In this document: in pieces, positions 14,696 through 22,913 of the stretch
How the letters are laid out: each line of letters begins with the position of its first letter
How positions within the stretch are numbered: the stretch's first letter is position 1
DNA from: CAZKXU01 sp964556665
GTDB taxonomy: Bacteria > Bdellovibrionota_C > UBA2361 > CAZKXU01
Direction: 5' to 3'
Length of the DNA stretch: 35,396 bases
Assembly (NCBI GenBank): GCA_964556665.1
Contig: CAZKXU010000026.1
Location: 1 to 35,396, forward strand
Position numbers and translations under genes: made by a program
The notes under the pieces: generated by a model
Told to the model about the DNA's origin: nothing
Database searches by the model: none
The model's input: the letters and a program-made list of their open reading frames with translations, nothing else

Positions 14696-14975
14696 CCTTT
14701 ACTGCTCTAAGACCTTCATTCGTTATAGACCAGGTACGTGATGTAAAATCACCTGCAGGGAGCGGAGATACTAATTTTTGTCCCTCTAGTATGAATAGAT
14801 TCCTCTGGATCTCCCTCTCATCGTTTATCCCTATTGCCTGAGCGATCTCTGTAATTTGTAATGCCTTAGCTGGTGCAGTTACTACATTAGCTGAAAGAGC
14901 TCTAAGCATTTTAATCTGGTTTTTATGTGAATCCGATATCCGCTTGTTTGATGAGTTGTTATCATTTTCCTTCAT
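14670..14975 (-). CDS. Small winged-helix-like DNA-binding protein
   Basis: The product is 101 aa. After a polar N-terminus, 'KMLRALSANVVTAPAKALQI' and 'TEIAQAIGINDEREIQRNLF' read like a helix-turn-helix in which 'TEIAQAIG' leads the recognition helix. 'LEGQKLVSPLPAGDFTSRTW' followed by 'SITNEGLRAVKVI' resembles the beta-wing and final helix of ArsR/MarR-like regulators. No ligand or metal-binding cysteines are seen. AGGAA lies about 6 nt before the ATG at 14975. It ends inside the 3' end of fbp (26-nt convergent overlap). Target genes are unknown; autoregulation or local action is possible but not shown. Confidence 0.65.
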   Translation of the reverse strand: MKENDNNSSNKRISDSHKNQIKMLRALSANVVTAPAKALQITEIAQAIGINDEREIQRNLFILEGQKLVSPLPAGDFTSRTWSITNEGLRAVKVIENSSVQ

Positions 14976-15181
14976 ACTTATTTCCTAAATAAAATAGGTG
15001 AGCAGACAGACACGCTGGGGCCATCTCGATAGTTAAGTAGAATAGCACAAAATCGATCGTTAACACAAAGTCTTGAGCTACCCTAAGTATCTAATATGAT
15101 TAGATTTATTATCACTTAAAAAAATGCTTAGATTTTGTCATAGGCGGGGCATTAATTGCTATTTCAAAACTTACCAACGAG

Positions 15182-15425
15182 CTCTTGTCCTCGCGGACAA
15201 GAACTGTTGAGAATGCGAGTAAAAAGGCCGATTTGCAACCCGATACTGACATAGATCTTGATCGACCTGCACGCAAGTAGTTGCCAATATTCGAACGGGT
15301 AAAAAATATTAATTCATATATAGCGTTGCATTCCCTCCCTTAGCGACCGACAGGGAGCCTCACAGTTTCTTGAGGGGCTTCCAAGTATGTTTTTGCAAAA
15401 AGGAGAATTCCGGGATAGAAACTAA
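15182..15425. ncRNA. Structured ~245-nt element, copy B (strand unknown)
   Basis: Partner of 5369-5615. The opening stem is TCTTGTCC/GGACAAGA with a TCGC loop (15183-15202); its bases differ from copy A but the stem is kept. AACTGTTGAGAATGC, the AATATTCGAACG...AATATT hairpin (15286-15310) and CCCTTAGCGACCGACAGGG (15337-15355) are shared. CTCACAGTTTCTTG (about 15359-15373) can pair with CAAGAACTGTTGAG near the start. It ends with AGAAACTAATTA, whose last bases form the stop codon of the coiled-coil gene at 15426. The 200 bp to its left (14976-15181) shows nothing I recognise. Confidence 0.45.
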
Positions 15426-16085
15426 TTATGCCCCTAGCTGTTGCTCTACAAGTTTAGTGTACTCATCTTCTAGGTCCACATGCTGTGCTTTTAGATTTTC
15501 AAGTCTCTCATGTACAGTGGCGTACTCCATTATTAAGTCTCTTAGTCGAGAGCTTGCCTCAGTCAATGAATTTTGGAACTCGATTAACACTGCTTTTTGC
15601 TCCTCGTTCATCTTTACTTCGCTTAGAATCGTATCCAGGTTGCGCAAGGATAATGCAAGCTTTTGTTCCAATGCTGTCGACTCACTGGAGATGTTTGAAT
15701 ATTGCGAGAGGATCTCTTCAATCTTAGCTTCATCCTCCTCTTTTGACGACTTGAGCTCTTGTTGTTGAGATTCTTTCTCCTCAACTGACTTCTGTGCAGT
15801 AGCAAGCTTAGCCTCAGTTGCTTTTAAATTCTCCTTCTCTGTTGCTAATTCTGTCTTAATTTTTTCGATCTGCGAAGCTAAGCTTTCTATCTGCTTGCGA
15901 GAGACGTAAGATTCCGCATACTCTGCCAAAGCATCTAACTGAGCATTAACCTTGTTCACCTCTGCTACTAGGGCGTCCTGTTCTGCTGAAGATCCAGAAA
16001 GGGCTCGCTTCTTAAAATATAAATAAGAAACTCCCACTATTATGGCTGTACATACCAAGGAGATTATAGTGTTTATCCAGAACAT
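15426..16085 (-). CDS. Membrane-anchored coiled-coil protein, function unknown
   Basis: The product is 219 aa. One membrane segment lies at residues 4-24 (INTIISLVCTAIIVGVSYLY), followed by a basic 'FKKR'. Almost all the rest is predicted coiled coil: long runs of E, K, Q, A and L such as 'IEKIKTELATEKENLKATEA' and 'SVEEKESQQQELKSSKEEDE', with no globular motif. By topology it would have a short exterior end and a long cytoplasmic rod. I recognise no family; coiled-coil composition makes similarity to other rods uninformative. It ends at structured element copy B. The 212 bp between its start and gspN hold nothing I can identify. Confidence 0.7.
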   Translation of the reverse strand: MFWINTIISLVCTAIIVGVSYLYFKKRALSGSSAEQDALVAEVNKVNAQLDALAEYAESYVSRKQIESLASQIEKIKTELATEKENLKATEAKLATAQKSVEEKESQQQELKSSKEEDEAKIEEILSQYSNISSESTALEQKLALSLRNLDTILSEVKMNEEQKAVLIEFQNSLTEASSRLRDLIMEYATVHERLENLKAQHVDLEDEYTKLVEQQLGA

Positions 16086-16297
16086 ACATGGATACTAGCT
16101 CGAGCATTGCGTATCTAGCAATGGGAATTAAGCCTGGGATCTGAGACTTAGCATAGAGATAGTAAATGCTCAAAAAATGTGGGTAAAATTGTAGAGGCAC
16201 CCAGACTTCGGCGAGTTCAGTCGAGTCGTGGCTGCCTGAGGGTGTAAGCAGTGCTTGCACGGGCGCGGAGTTAATGAATAGTTATTAGTGATATAGG

Positions 16298-17227
16298 TTA
16301 AAATACCGGAGTAATCTTAAACTTTGGTGAAATAATAGGCCCTGTAAGATAGATAGCGAACTGATCATGAGGGCCATTGTATGCCTCACCAAGTATGAAT
16401 GGCAAAAATGGTTCGATTAGCTCCATGCCTTGAGCATAGAGTGTAACTTCCAGCTCAATAGAGATAGATGGGCGCGCTCCAGATGGCTCAATCTCTCCGT
16501 GCCCATGTGCCTTGCCAAGGGAGCAATCTAAGTTGATCTCTTTAAGCGCCAGTCTTTTTTTGTCAAAGGAGCCCTTAAGGTCTAGGTTAATATTGGATAT
16601 AGCAGGTATCTGAACGCTCATAGGGATGCCGAATCGATTCAAGGGAATGCGCGTCTTGCCACCACGCTCCCCGTCTTTGAGAAAAAACTCAAAATCACCA
16701 ACTAGACCGCCAGGGTTCAATTTTATACTCGGAGCATCAAAGTTAATCTTAGCAGATGAAAAGCCTAGCATCAGTATGCGTGGGTGTGTAGCCATGTCAA
16801 TTCCATCACCGCGTACTGAGAGCTGACCAGAGGCTCTGCTTAAGGAGGCCTTGCCGTCTACTCTGACATGGCCTTCATAGAATCCAAACTCTCCATTGAA
16901 CTTCGGTTTCAGAGTTAATAAAGAGGGCAAGGATGAAGATATTATAAGGTTGTCTAGTGTCACTCCAAATAGTATTCCAGGTATGTCTATCTCGACGCTT
17001 TTTGCGGTATAAAGCGCAAAAGAACTACTACTATTATTAAATCGCAATGTTATATTTTTTGCTTTAGCTGAACTGATTAAATCCGACTCTATAGAGCGTT
17101 TGATCCTGCCGAGCGCAACCATTGCAATTATTGCTAGTAACCCAAGAGTGCCTACTATCAATAGGAGGTATCGCCCTTTGCGCTGTTGCTCGTTCTTTTT
17201 TGTGTCTTTATAAGTTATATAGGCCAT
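16298..17227 (-). CDS. gspN: Type II secretion system protein GspN
   Basis: The product is 309 aa. A basic cytoplasmic N-terminus precedes a membrane segment (about residues 20-40, 'YLLLIVGTLGLLAIIAMVAL'). The periplasmic part is rich in amphipathic beta-strands in the AsmA/GspN style, e.g. 'VEIDIPGILFGVTLDNLIIS', 'GEFGFYEGHVRVDGKASLSR', and ends 'YLTGPIISPKFKITPVF'. This matches the delta-type GspN family. Its position as last gene after gspL-gspM supports the call. ATG 17227 is chosen because AGG lies 6-8 nt before it, whereas an in-frame GTG at 17251 has no ribosome-binding site. About 110 bp separate it from gspM, unlike the overlapping genes upstream, so it may have its own start signal. 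Confidence 0.75.
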   Translation of the reverse strand: MAYITYKDTKKNEQQRKGRYLLLIVGTLGLLAIIAMVALGRIKRSIESDLISSAKAKNITLRFNNSSSSFALYTAKSVEIDIPGILFGVTLDNLIISSSLPSLLTLKPKFNGEFGFYEGHVRVDGKASLSRASGQLSVRGDGIDMATHPRILMLGFSSAKINFDAPSIKLNPGGLVGDFEFFLKDGERGGKTRIPLNRFGIPMSVQIPAISNINLDLKGSFDKKRLALKEINLDCSLGKAHGHGEIEPSGARPSISIELEVTLYAQGMELIEPFLPFILGEAYNGPHDQFAIYLTGPIISPKFKITPVF

Positions 17228-17340
17228 ATTAAAGACCTGACTATTACACACAAGTCATAAGAAGGGGGGAGTTTTACAGTCTTCGTCCTTTTTTTATCAG
17301 TTGTCCGTTTTCTTGGTTCTATCCCTAGCCTAATAAGGAG

Positions 17341-17916
17341 CTATCCCTCCCGTCTAATGCTATTTATATCTAGGTGAACTGCTATTCGGTCTGTATAGCC
17401 GATTTTACGAAGGTCAATCTCTCCAAGTATCATCGGTTGCTTCCCATGAACGATCTCTTTGAGCAGGTCTACAATTTTAGAGAGATCGTTTATCTCATAT
17501 CTAATATCAAATGAAGCTAATTCAAACCCTTCCCCCAGGGGGGCTGCCTGGCCTTCTCGGATTGTAAATCCACCGCTTAATCCGGTTTTAAGCTTTATTA
17601 GGTTCTCAAGGTACGATAGCGCCCCCTCCTTAATCTCAACTTTGCGGTACTCGGACTCAATAATCACACGCTTTGCTTTAAGCTTAGCATAGCGTTCCAG
17701 TAGTAAGGCTACGCTCTTAGCATCTCGTTCAAGTTCATTTATTGTTCTTGTCTGTTCATAAAAAGCGTGACTTATCGGTTCGTAAATCATGTAAGAGCCC
17801 ATTAAAAAGGCAGTTAAGAGTCCGGCCATGATTAGAACCCTTTCGCGTTGAGATAGGTTCGATAAATAGCTCTTTATCGGCACACTGAAATTTTGAGTTA
17901 TTAAATGAAGCTTCAT
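17341..17916 (-). CDS. gspM: Type II secretion system inner-membrane protein GspM
   Basis: The product is 191 aa, close to the usual size. A cytoplasmic stretch with 'LSNLSQRERVLIMAGLLTA' leads into one membrane segment (about residues 28-45). A periplasmic coiled coil follows ('RTINELERDAKSVALLLERY') and then a ferredoxin-like domain, ending 'IDLRKIGYTDRIAVHLDINS'. This is the GspM layout, in which the protein partners GspL at the inner-membrane platform. Its ATG overlaps the gspL stop by one base (TAATG), so the two are translationally coupled. Confidence 0.85.
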   Translation of the reverse strand: MKLHLITQNFSVPIKSYLSNLSQRERVLIMAGLLTAFLMGSYMIYEPISHAFYEQTRTINELERDAKSVALLLERYAKLKAKRVIIESEYRKVEIKEGALSYLENLIKLKTGLSGGFTIREGQAAPLGEGFELASFDIRYEINDLSKIVDLLKEIVHGKQPMILGEIDLRKIGYTDRIAVHLDINSIRREG

Positions 17917-19484
17917 TATTCGCAGGTCCTGATAGTAAAGGTAAATCCACGTTTATTCCCAATGACACCCCCGCTAGCTGCGGCAGCCTCCTTCTTAATT
18001 TTGCAATAGACATCACTTTTCCTCTTTAGGGAGCGTTCGATCTTTTCAAGTGCGGAATAGTCAGGGGCTTGGCCATCGAGTGTGATCTTGTCGTCGCTAA
18101 TATTTAACCTATTAACGCTTATGCCACTTGAAACCGGAACATCTTGAGTTATCTCAAGTAGGGCTTCAAGGGCAGAGTATTTTGAAAGCGATCCAAGACT
18201 TTGCAGCTGTTTTTCTAGAGACGCATTCTCAGTCTGAAGAGCTGTGACCTCATTGCCATCTACTACGCTAAGGGATGGTATGATAGTTGAGATTTGATCG
18301 TGAATGGCAGATCTCATTTTGGAAAGTTTAAGTGAGCGGGTGTAATAAGTAAGTCCTGTAACAAAAAGCAAAAGTAAAATAGTAGCCATAATATATGGCA
18401 GTAGCCGTTTTACCCCAACTATAAGCTCCTTTAGCTGCGGGCTATATGAAAATTCTCGTACTCTAAAATTGGTAAATATAGACGGGGCGTCAGTGTCCTG
18501 AGCGTAAAGAGTAGCCAGAGCCGCTAAGTTAAGATTGGTTGTATCTGCTTTGACTAGCTCCGCGGTATTTATCTTTTCTACGTCTCTGCCTATCGCCTGC
18601 TGTAAGGAGTGAGGACTGAGTGAGTTGCCTAATAGGTAAATTCGGGCAAAGCGTCTACCAATCGAGCGCTCCAAACTCATGATGCTAATTTTCGTCTGAG
18701 TAATTACTTCGCTGGGATTAAAGTCGCTTGAATTTTTCCCTATCAGATCGTTACTTGGAGATAGGATCCTATCTCCCTTAATTACTCCATTTACACAGCT
18801 TATCATCGAGAAATTAGGGTAGTCAGCAAGAAGAGTAACTGAGTCACGAGCAAAATACTCTGGCGCAATCTGATAAATTGCGGCAGCAGCACTGATAGGA
18901 GTTGTTATTATTAACGGATCAAAATTAGCTTCCTTACAGCTGTTAACTACACTGCGCATATAATCTTTAGGCAATAAGCCTACGTGTATGTCGTACTGTT
19001 TGTCCCCTGTTGCACAGACTGTATGGTGTTCCGCGATGAACTCCTCCATTTGAAATGGAACAAGGTCCTGCACCTCAAGATTTATGACTCTATTTAGGCT
19101 GCGGCTGTCATGGAAAGGGAGCTCTATATTCAGAGAAAGGTAGCTTGGTGTTGGTATTACCAAGATAGAGTTATCCCATGGGGTCTTTATTGTTTGTATA
19201 AGGCTGCGCAGAGGAGATTCATTTTTTAAAACAGTCGAATCAGTCTTGTCAGTGTCTGAGGAAGGAGGTTGCTCAGACACGGTGCTTTCATCGCTAGTCT
19301 CCGATTGCGGCGCTTCGTTAGTGACCGTGTCAGCGACCGGCTCGGTTGGCTTTTGCGTCCAACTAAAGGTAGAGCCCAGTGAGCAAACCTGAGTTTCTAA
19401 TACCTCAATGTCACGACCCATTACTCTTGTTACCACAGCGCGAGCCGGTTCGGTCGAAGCGTCGATGCTAAGCAAAATCTCCAT
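17916..19484 (-). CDS. gspL: Type II secretion system protein GspL (PilM-like cytoplasmic domain)
   Basis: The product is 522 aa. The actin-like cytoplasmic domain begins 'MEILLSIDASTEPARAVVTR' and includes 'IELPFHDSRSLNRVINLEVQ', typical of GspL/PilM. One membrane segment lies near residues 359-379 ('ILLLLFVTGLTYY'), then a periplasmic coiled coil and the GspL C-terminal domain ('ISVNRLNISDDKITLDGQAP'). GspL links the secretion ATPase GspE to the membrane platform. Residues 43-90 are a low-complexity insert of E, S, T, D and P within the first subdomain. ATG 19484 is preferred to an in-frame GTG at 19502. Hairpin-cluster copy 3 sits about 50 nt upstream, where gspK would be expected. Confidence 0.88.
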   Translation of the reverse strand: MEILLSIDASTEPARAVVTRVMGRDIEVLETQVCSLGSTFSWTQKPTEPVADTVTNEAPQSETSDESTVSEQPPSSDTDKTDSTVLKNESPLRSLIQTIKTPWDNSILVIPTPSYLSLNIELPFHDSRSLNRVINLEVQDLVPFQMEEFIAEHHTVCATGDKQYDIHVGLLPKDYMRSVVNSCKEANFDPLIITTPISAAAAIYQIAPEYFARDSVTLLADYPNFSMISCVNGVIKGDRILSPSNDLIGKNSSDFNPSEVITQTKISIMSLERSIGRRFARIYLLGNSLSPHSLQQAIGRDVEKINTAELVKADTTNLNLAALATLYAQDTDAPSIFTNFRVREFSYSPQLKELIVGVKRLLPYIMATILLLLFVTGLTYYTRSLKLSKMRSAIHDQISTIIPSLSVVDGNEVTALQTENASLEKQLQSLGSLSKYSALEALLEITQDVPVSSGISVNRLNISDDKITLDGQAPDYSALEKIERSLKRKSDVYCKIKKEAAAASGGVIGNKRGFTFTIRTCE

Positions 19485-19533
19485 ACTCGCTGATTTTCTC
19501 ACGGGAGTTTAGAGTAAGACAAGGGGTAATAGC

Positions 19534-19739
19534 TTATAGCAAGTGACAGAATACCGTAGTGTTATTCTGTCACTTGCTAAAGCCTGGCCATGCATGGCCA
19601 GGACGAGCCGTAGGCTCGGAGAACGGCTTGAAATGGGCGCTCGGGGACCCGTTTCAAGACGCTCGAGGAGGCCTTTGGCCACGGATGGTCAAAGGCCGAC
19701 AGAGAAAATAACGGTACGTTATTTTGTCATTTAGTATAG
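19534..19739 (+). repeat. Six-hairpin cluster repeat, copy 3 (inside the gsp operon)
   Basis: Nearly identical to the copies at 848 and 5102 and in the same orientation. Changes include G to A... specifically CCGTAGTG in the H1 loop, AGACGCTCG for AGCCGTTCG (one mismatch in the H4 stem) and GAGAAAATA for GACAAAATA (one mismatch in H6). It separates gspJ from gspL, the only large gap within the gsp genes. The remaining gap, 19740-19871, is AT-rich with no recognisable gene. Confidence 0.9.
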
Positions 19740-19871
19740 GGCTTGTATAAAATAAATGTTCTTATTTGCGCTCAGATTTAGGGCAGATTTGGATTTTCTC
19801 ATTCAAAAAAATCTAAAGATGGCCTGTAGATGAGATCAAAAAGGGAGAGTTATTTTTTTATAGGCCCTTAA

Positions 19872-20594
19872 CTACTCCACTTCATGTAGGGGCACCACAG
19901 TGCTAAATTCATGTAATTTTCCTGAAATACCGCGTAATACAATGCTAAAGCGCACCAGATCAGGTAGCCCAAGGTTGGGCTCCTCGCCCCAAGTCGAAGA
20001 CCATTTCTCTGTATCGAAAGAGTAGAAGGCAAAATGTAGGCTAACTATCCCAGAGGAGACCGGAAAGACCATAATTTTTGTATAGGCCCGATCATAGGGG
20101 CGTGTCATCGGAATCTCTTCACGCACCAGGGAGAATGATGGGGGGGAATGCAGCCTCCCCAGATCGTTCTCCTTAAGACTATATTTTATCTGAACTAGTC
20201 CGGAATGGGTTCCTCCGTCAGGAAGGTATTGACCGCCTTCGAGTGCAGCGAACGTAATTGTGTCAGATGAGTAGCCTTCTCCCAGCTCATTACTTTCAGC
20301 TAGCATATTAAGTCGCGTAGAAACAGCCTGTTTTAAATTATCAGCGGGTGGGAGTAGTCCCACCCCGGCGTAGGCAAGTTGTAGTTCACGGGTAAGTCTT
20401 CCCATTAATGAGTTTGCCAGAGATTTTAGATCGTTCTGTTCATCAAGAACTTTTTTTGATTGCATAATCTGAGACAGTGCATTGTATGTAATGCTCATAA
20501 CGATCGCCAAGATCGTCACAGCTAATATCACCTCAATTAATGTAAATCCCTGCAAGCTGCGTTTAGCAGTCTTACTTCTTCGCTTAGTTATCAT
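19872..20594 (-). CDS. gspJ: Type II secretion minor pseudopilin GspJ
   Basis: The product is 240 aa. A type IV prepilin signal is present: basic leader (KRRSKTAKRSLQG), cleavage after G16, then FTLIEVILAVTILAIVMSIT with E at mature position 5. The C-terminal body contains 'VQIKYSLKENDLGRLHSPPS' and 'RFSIVLRG', a GspJ-like pattern. GspJ forms the pseudopilus tip with GspI and GspK. ATG 20594 is chosen: AAGGA lies about 8-13 nt upstream and it overlaps the gspI stop by 11 nt. An upstream in-frame start at 20639 would add a long unusual leader. No gspK follows; a repeat does. Confidence 0.85.
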   Translation of the reverse strand: MITKRRSKTAKRSLQGFTLIEVILAVTILAIVMSITYNALSQIMQSKKVLDEQNDLKSLANSLMGRLTRELQLAYAGVGLLPPADNLKQAVSTRLNMLAESNELGEGYSSDTITFAALEGGQYLPDGGTHSGLVQIKYSLKENDLGRLHSPPSFSLVREEIPMTRPYDRAYTKIMVFPVSSGIVSLHFAFYSFDTEKWSSTWGEEPNLGLPDLVRFSIVLRGISGKLHEFSTVVPLHEVE

Positions 20595-21063
20595 CCTCAA
20601 TTTCCTTCGTCTCAAGTGGCGCAAAATAATTACATACAAGTCGATCGAGCGGGGAATCGCTCCAATTGACGGTTAAAGTAATTCGACGCATTGCCTCCGC
20701 ATAGTCAGGAATCCCCCATTTTTGTGACTGTATGCTGACCTGAAAATGTTTAATGTTCTCTGCATTGACTCTATCCGGTGCGTCAAGCAGGTTGTAGTTA
20801 GTTAAGATTTCAGTAGCCGGGGAGTTAATATTTTGATCCTCCATTGAGTCTGCTACATACTCCAAATGAGCGAGAATTGAACGGGCAAGTAGGATAGCCT
20901 GTGTCATATTGCGGTCACGCACGAAACGCTCGGTAACAGAGCTTAGTAGGCCAAGAAGTACGACTAACGAGGAGGACAAAATTAGAACAGCAATCATAAT
21001 TTCAATCAAGGTAAAGCCAGCGCGGTCGAGTATGCGGCTATGCCTTCTTATTTTTTCTACCAT
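20584..21063 (-). CDS. gspI: Type II secretion minor pseudopilin GspI
   Basis: The product is 159 aa. The prepilin motif is RAG/FTLIEIMIAVLILSSSLV, cleaved after G16 with E at mature position 5. The rest, including 'NMTQAILLARSILAHLEY' and 'RRITLTVNW', matches GspI, which has a conserved 'A...A..' helix followed by a strand with W. It is part of the pseudopilus tip complex. ATG 21063 is chosen over an in-frame TTG at 21075; GGAG precedes the ATG closely. It overlaps gspH upstream by 26 nt and gspJ downstream by 11 nt. Confidence 0.85.
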   Translation of the reverse strand: MVEKIRRHSRILDRAGFTLIEIMIAVLILSSSLVVLLGLLSSVTERFVRDRNMTQAILLARSILAHLEYVADSMEDQNINSPATEILTNYNLLDAPDRVNAENIKHFQVSIQSQKWGIPDYAEAMRRITLTVNWSDSPLDRLVCNYFAPLETKEIEDDN

Positions 21064-21757
21064 AGCTCCACTCAAATTCCTTATATTCTCTAAACAGTTC
21101 TGTTAAGCCGGTAAACGGGTTCACTAAGATAGTAATAGGAGTGCCACGACTCATGCGCAGGTGAATAACGGCAAATTCAGAGAATCCGCGAGGCGAGAAA
21201 CTTATATAAACCTTACCCCCCTCCGATCTCATTTTCTTCCCACGCATAGTCTGGATGTCCTCGATAAAACAATCCTGCGGTAAAAATATTGGTTCGGCCA
21301 GGGAGGGGTAGGATGGGGGCGGAATAAGTGTTTGCTCTTCACCAAGAGCGGGGTTAAGAAAGGCAGCTAACTCTAGACTAAGTACTCCAACATCCGAAGC
21401 TATATCTTTAAGTGACTCATCAATCTCGGAATCTACACGCATAATACCGACAGCAAATGAGTTTTGATCAAGGTCAAACTCAAGATGATAAAAGGCCTGA
21501 TCTGCAACAGCTTGGTGATGAAGAAATACTATAGTTTCCGATAATCGACGTATAAAGCCCTCCTCTTTGTAATAGGCTACGGCTCCAACACGAATGCCGA
21601 TTACTGTCATGATCACACTGAATATTGCGATAACTACTATAAGTTCAACTAGGGTAAAGCCGGATGCTCTTGATTGAACAGGCCTTGCAGGGCTTAGCCT
21701 GTATTTCTCATAATTATGAGAATTGCAGATTAATCCAGAATTTAGCAAAGATTGCAT
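21038..21757 (-). CDS. gspH: Type II secretion pseudopilin GspH-like
   Basis: The product is 239 aa. The prepilin motif ASG/FTLVELIVVIAIFSVIM gives cleavage after G33, a longer leader than in its neighbours. The mature body is also longer than many GspH proteins and contains a proline-rich loop ('LIPPPSYPSLAEPIFLPQDC'). Assignment to GspH rather than GspG rests on gene order (before gspI and gspJ) and the lack of the GspG C-terminal calcium-site pattern. Its ATG overlaps the tatC stop by one base (TAATG), so it is tied to the tat genes. No gspG, gspE, gspF or gspD is in the window. Confidence 0.75.
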   Translation of the reverse strand: MQSLLNSGLICNSHNYEKYRLSPARPVQSRASGFTLVELIVVIAIFSVIMTVIGIRVGAVAYYKEEGFIRRLSETIVFLHHQAVADQAFYHLEFDLDQNSFAVGIMRVDSEIDESLKDIASDVGVLSLELAAFLNPALGEEQTLIPPPSYPSLAEPIFLPQDCFIEDIQTMRGKKMRSEGGKVYISFSPRGFSEFAVIHLRMSRGTPITILVNPFTGLTELFREYKEFEWSYGRKNKKA

Positions 21758-22491
21758 TATGCCTCTTTTTTAGCTGTATACTTTACTATCAAAATACTGA
21801 AGCCATACAATACTAGCAGAGGGCCTGCCATAAGAAGCTGAGTCATGACGTCAGGCGGAGTCAGTATTGCAGCTACTATGAAAATAACGACGATTGCATA
21901 TCGGCTGCCGGCTATTAACATTTTGTAGTTGATCACACCTATACGCCCTAAAAAGAACGCAAGTATGGGCAACTCAAAGATTAAGCCAAAAGCTACCAGT
22001 CCCTGCATAATCAAGGCAAGGTGTTCGCTCAATCGTACAGCAGGTGTTACGCCGATGGATCGATACTGTTCGTTAAAAAATTGAAATGCTACCGGGAAGA
22101 TGAATTTATAACAGAATACCACCCCAATTAAAAAAAGCAGAGTTGTAAAAAAGACAAAGGGCAAGGCCAGCTTACGCTCAGATTCATATAAGCCGGGTGC
22201 AATAAATAGCCAAAGTTGAAGGAATAGAACTGGTGAAACGAGTATGATCCCCGCGAAGACAGCGACCTTGAGCTTAATTACAAAAGCTTCGGCAGGTCCT
22301 GTGCCAATCAGAGACGCTCCGCTAAAGGAGTCGAAGTACGGTTTAGAAAGAAGATCGAATAATGGCCCACTATAAAGATAAGCTATAATGCTGCCAATAG
22401 TTATGGCTACTGCGGAGATAAGGAGTCTTTTACGAAGCTCCCCCAGATGCTCCAAGATGCCCATCTCTACCGATTCACTCTTTTTTGTCAT
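21757..22491 (-). CDS. tatC: Twin-arginine translocase subunit TatC
   Basis: The product is 244 aa with six hydrophobic segments, the TatC topology. The conserved cytoplasmic N-terminus 'ILEHLGELRKRLLIS' (the HLxELRxRL motif) and the first-loop segment 'APGLYESERKLALPF' (the P-G-L-x-x-x-E-[RK] motif) identify it. TatC binds twin-arginine signal peptides and recruits TatA/B to export folded proteins. ATG 22491 is preferred over an in-frame GTG at 22500; it overlaps the tatB end by 17 nt. The downstream pseudopilin gene overlaps it by one base, joining the Tat and type II secretion genes in one transcript. Confidence 0.95.
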   Translation of the reverse strand: MTKKSESVEMGILEHLGELRKRLLISAVAITIGSIIAYLYSGPLFDLLSKPYFDSFSGASLIGTGPAEAFVIKLKVAVFAGIILVSPVLFLQLWLFIAPGLYESERKLALPFVFFTTLLFLIGVVFCYKFIFPVAFQFFNEQYRSIGVTPAVRLSEHLALIMQGLVAFGLIFELPILAFFLGRIGVINYKMLIAGSRYAIVVIFIVAAILTPPDVMTQLLMAGPLLVLYGFSILIVKYTAKKEA

Positions 22492-22798
22492 CACTTTCAC
22501 TCTGTTTGTTGGTAGAATCTGCTTCAGCCTTGAGAGGGTTGATTTCTGCTATATCCTTTTTCGCTTCTTCCTTGGCAGAATGTAGATTCCGTTCCGCGAG
22601 TTGAATCTCCCGTTTGATCTCATTAGCAGGGGTATAGACAGAATTGTAAAACTCTCTTCTGAACCCATCTGAAGTGCGGCGCAGCTCACCCATCCACTTA
22701 CCAAAAGAGCGCGCAGCTTCAGGCAGCTTTTCCGGCCCAAATACAATAAGGATAACTACAAAAATTAATACTAATTCCGGCAGGCTTACTCCAAACAT
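22475..22798 (-). CDS. tatB: Twin-arginine translocase subunit TatB (TatA/B family)
   Basis: The product is 107 aa. It starts 'MFGVSLPELVLIFVVILIVF', a single membrane segment, then the FGPEKLPEAARSFGKWMGEL hinge and amphipathic helix. The F-G-P-x-K-L-P motif with a glutamate in the membrane segment (SLPEL) favours TatB over TatA. A charged tail follows and ends 'KQSESDDKKE'. It is the first gene of the long minus-strand operon leading through tatC into the gsp genes. No separate tatA is visible, so one protein might serve both roles or tatA may be elsewhere. Confidence 0.88.
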   Translation of the reverse strand: MFGVSLPELVLIFVVILIVFGPEKLPEAARSFGKWMGELRRTSDGFRREFYNSVYTPANEIKREIQLAERNLHSAKEEAKKDIAEINPLKAEADSTNKQSESDDKKE

Positions 22799-22913
22799 GG
22801 CTCGCTCTAAATAAGTTAATCGTCTATGGTATTGTAAGAGTTAATGAAGCGGTTTAAAAAGAGGGAATATCGACTCTGGACTACTTATGTTTTATTGGAG
22901 ATCCAGGGATAGG

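Noticed and set aside
16012..16260. 82-codon minus-strand frame upstream of the coiled-coil gene
   Set aside because: It overlaps the start of the coiled-coil gene in another frame, lacks a ribosome-binding site and shows no recognisable motif.
19740..19871. Remnant of gspK next to hairpin-cluster copy 3
   Set aside because: The stretch is only about 130 bp, AT-rich, and I could find no prepilin signal or GspK-like peptide in any frame.
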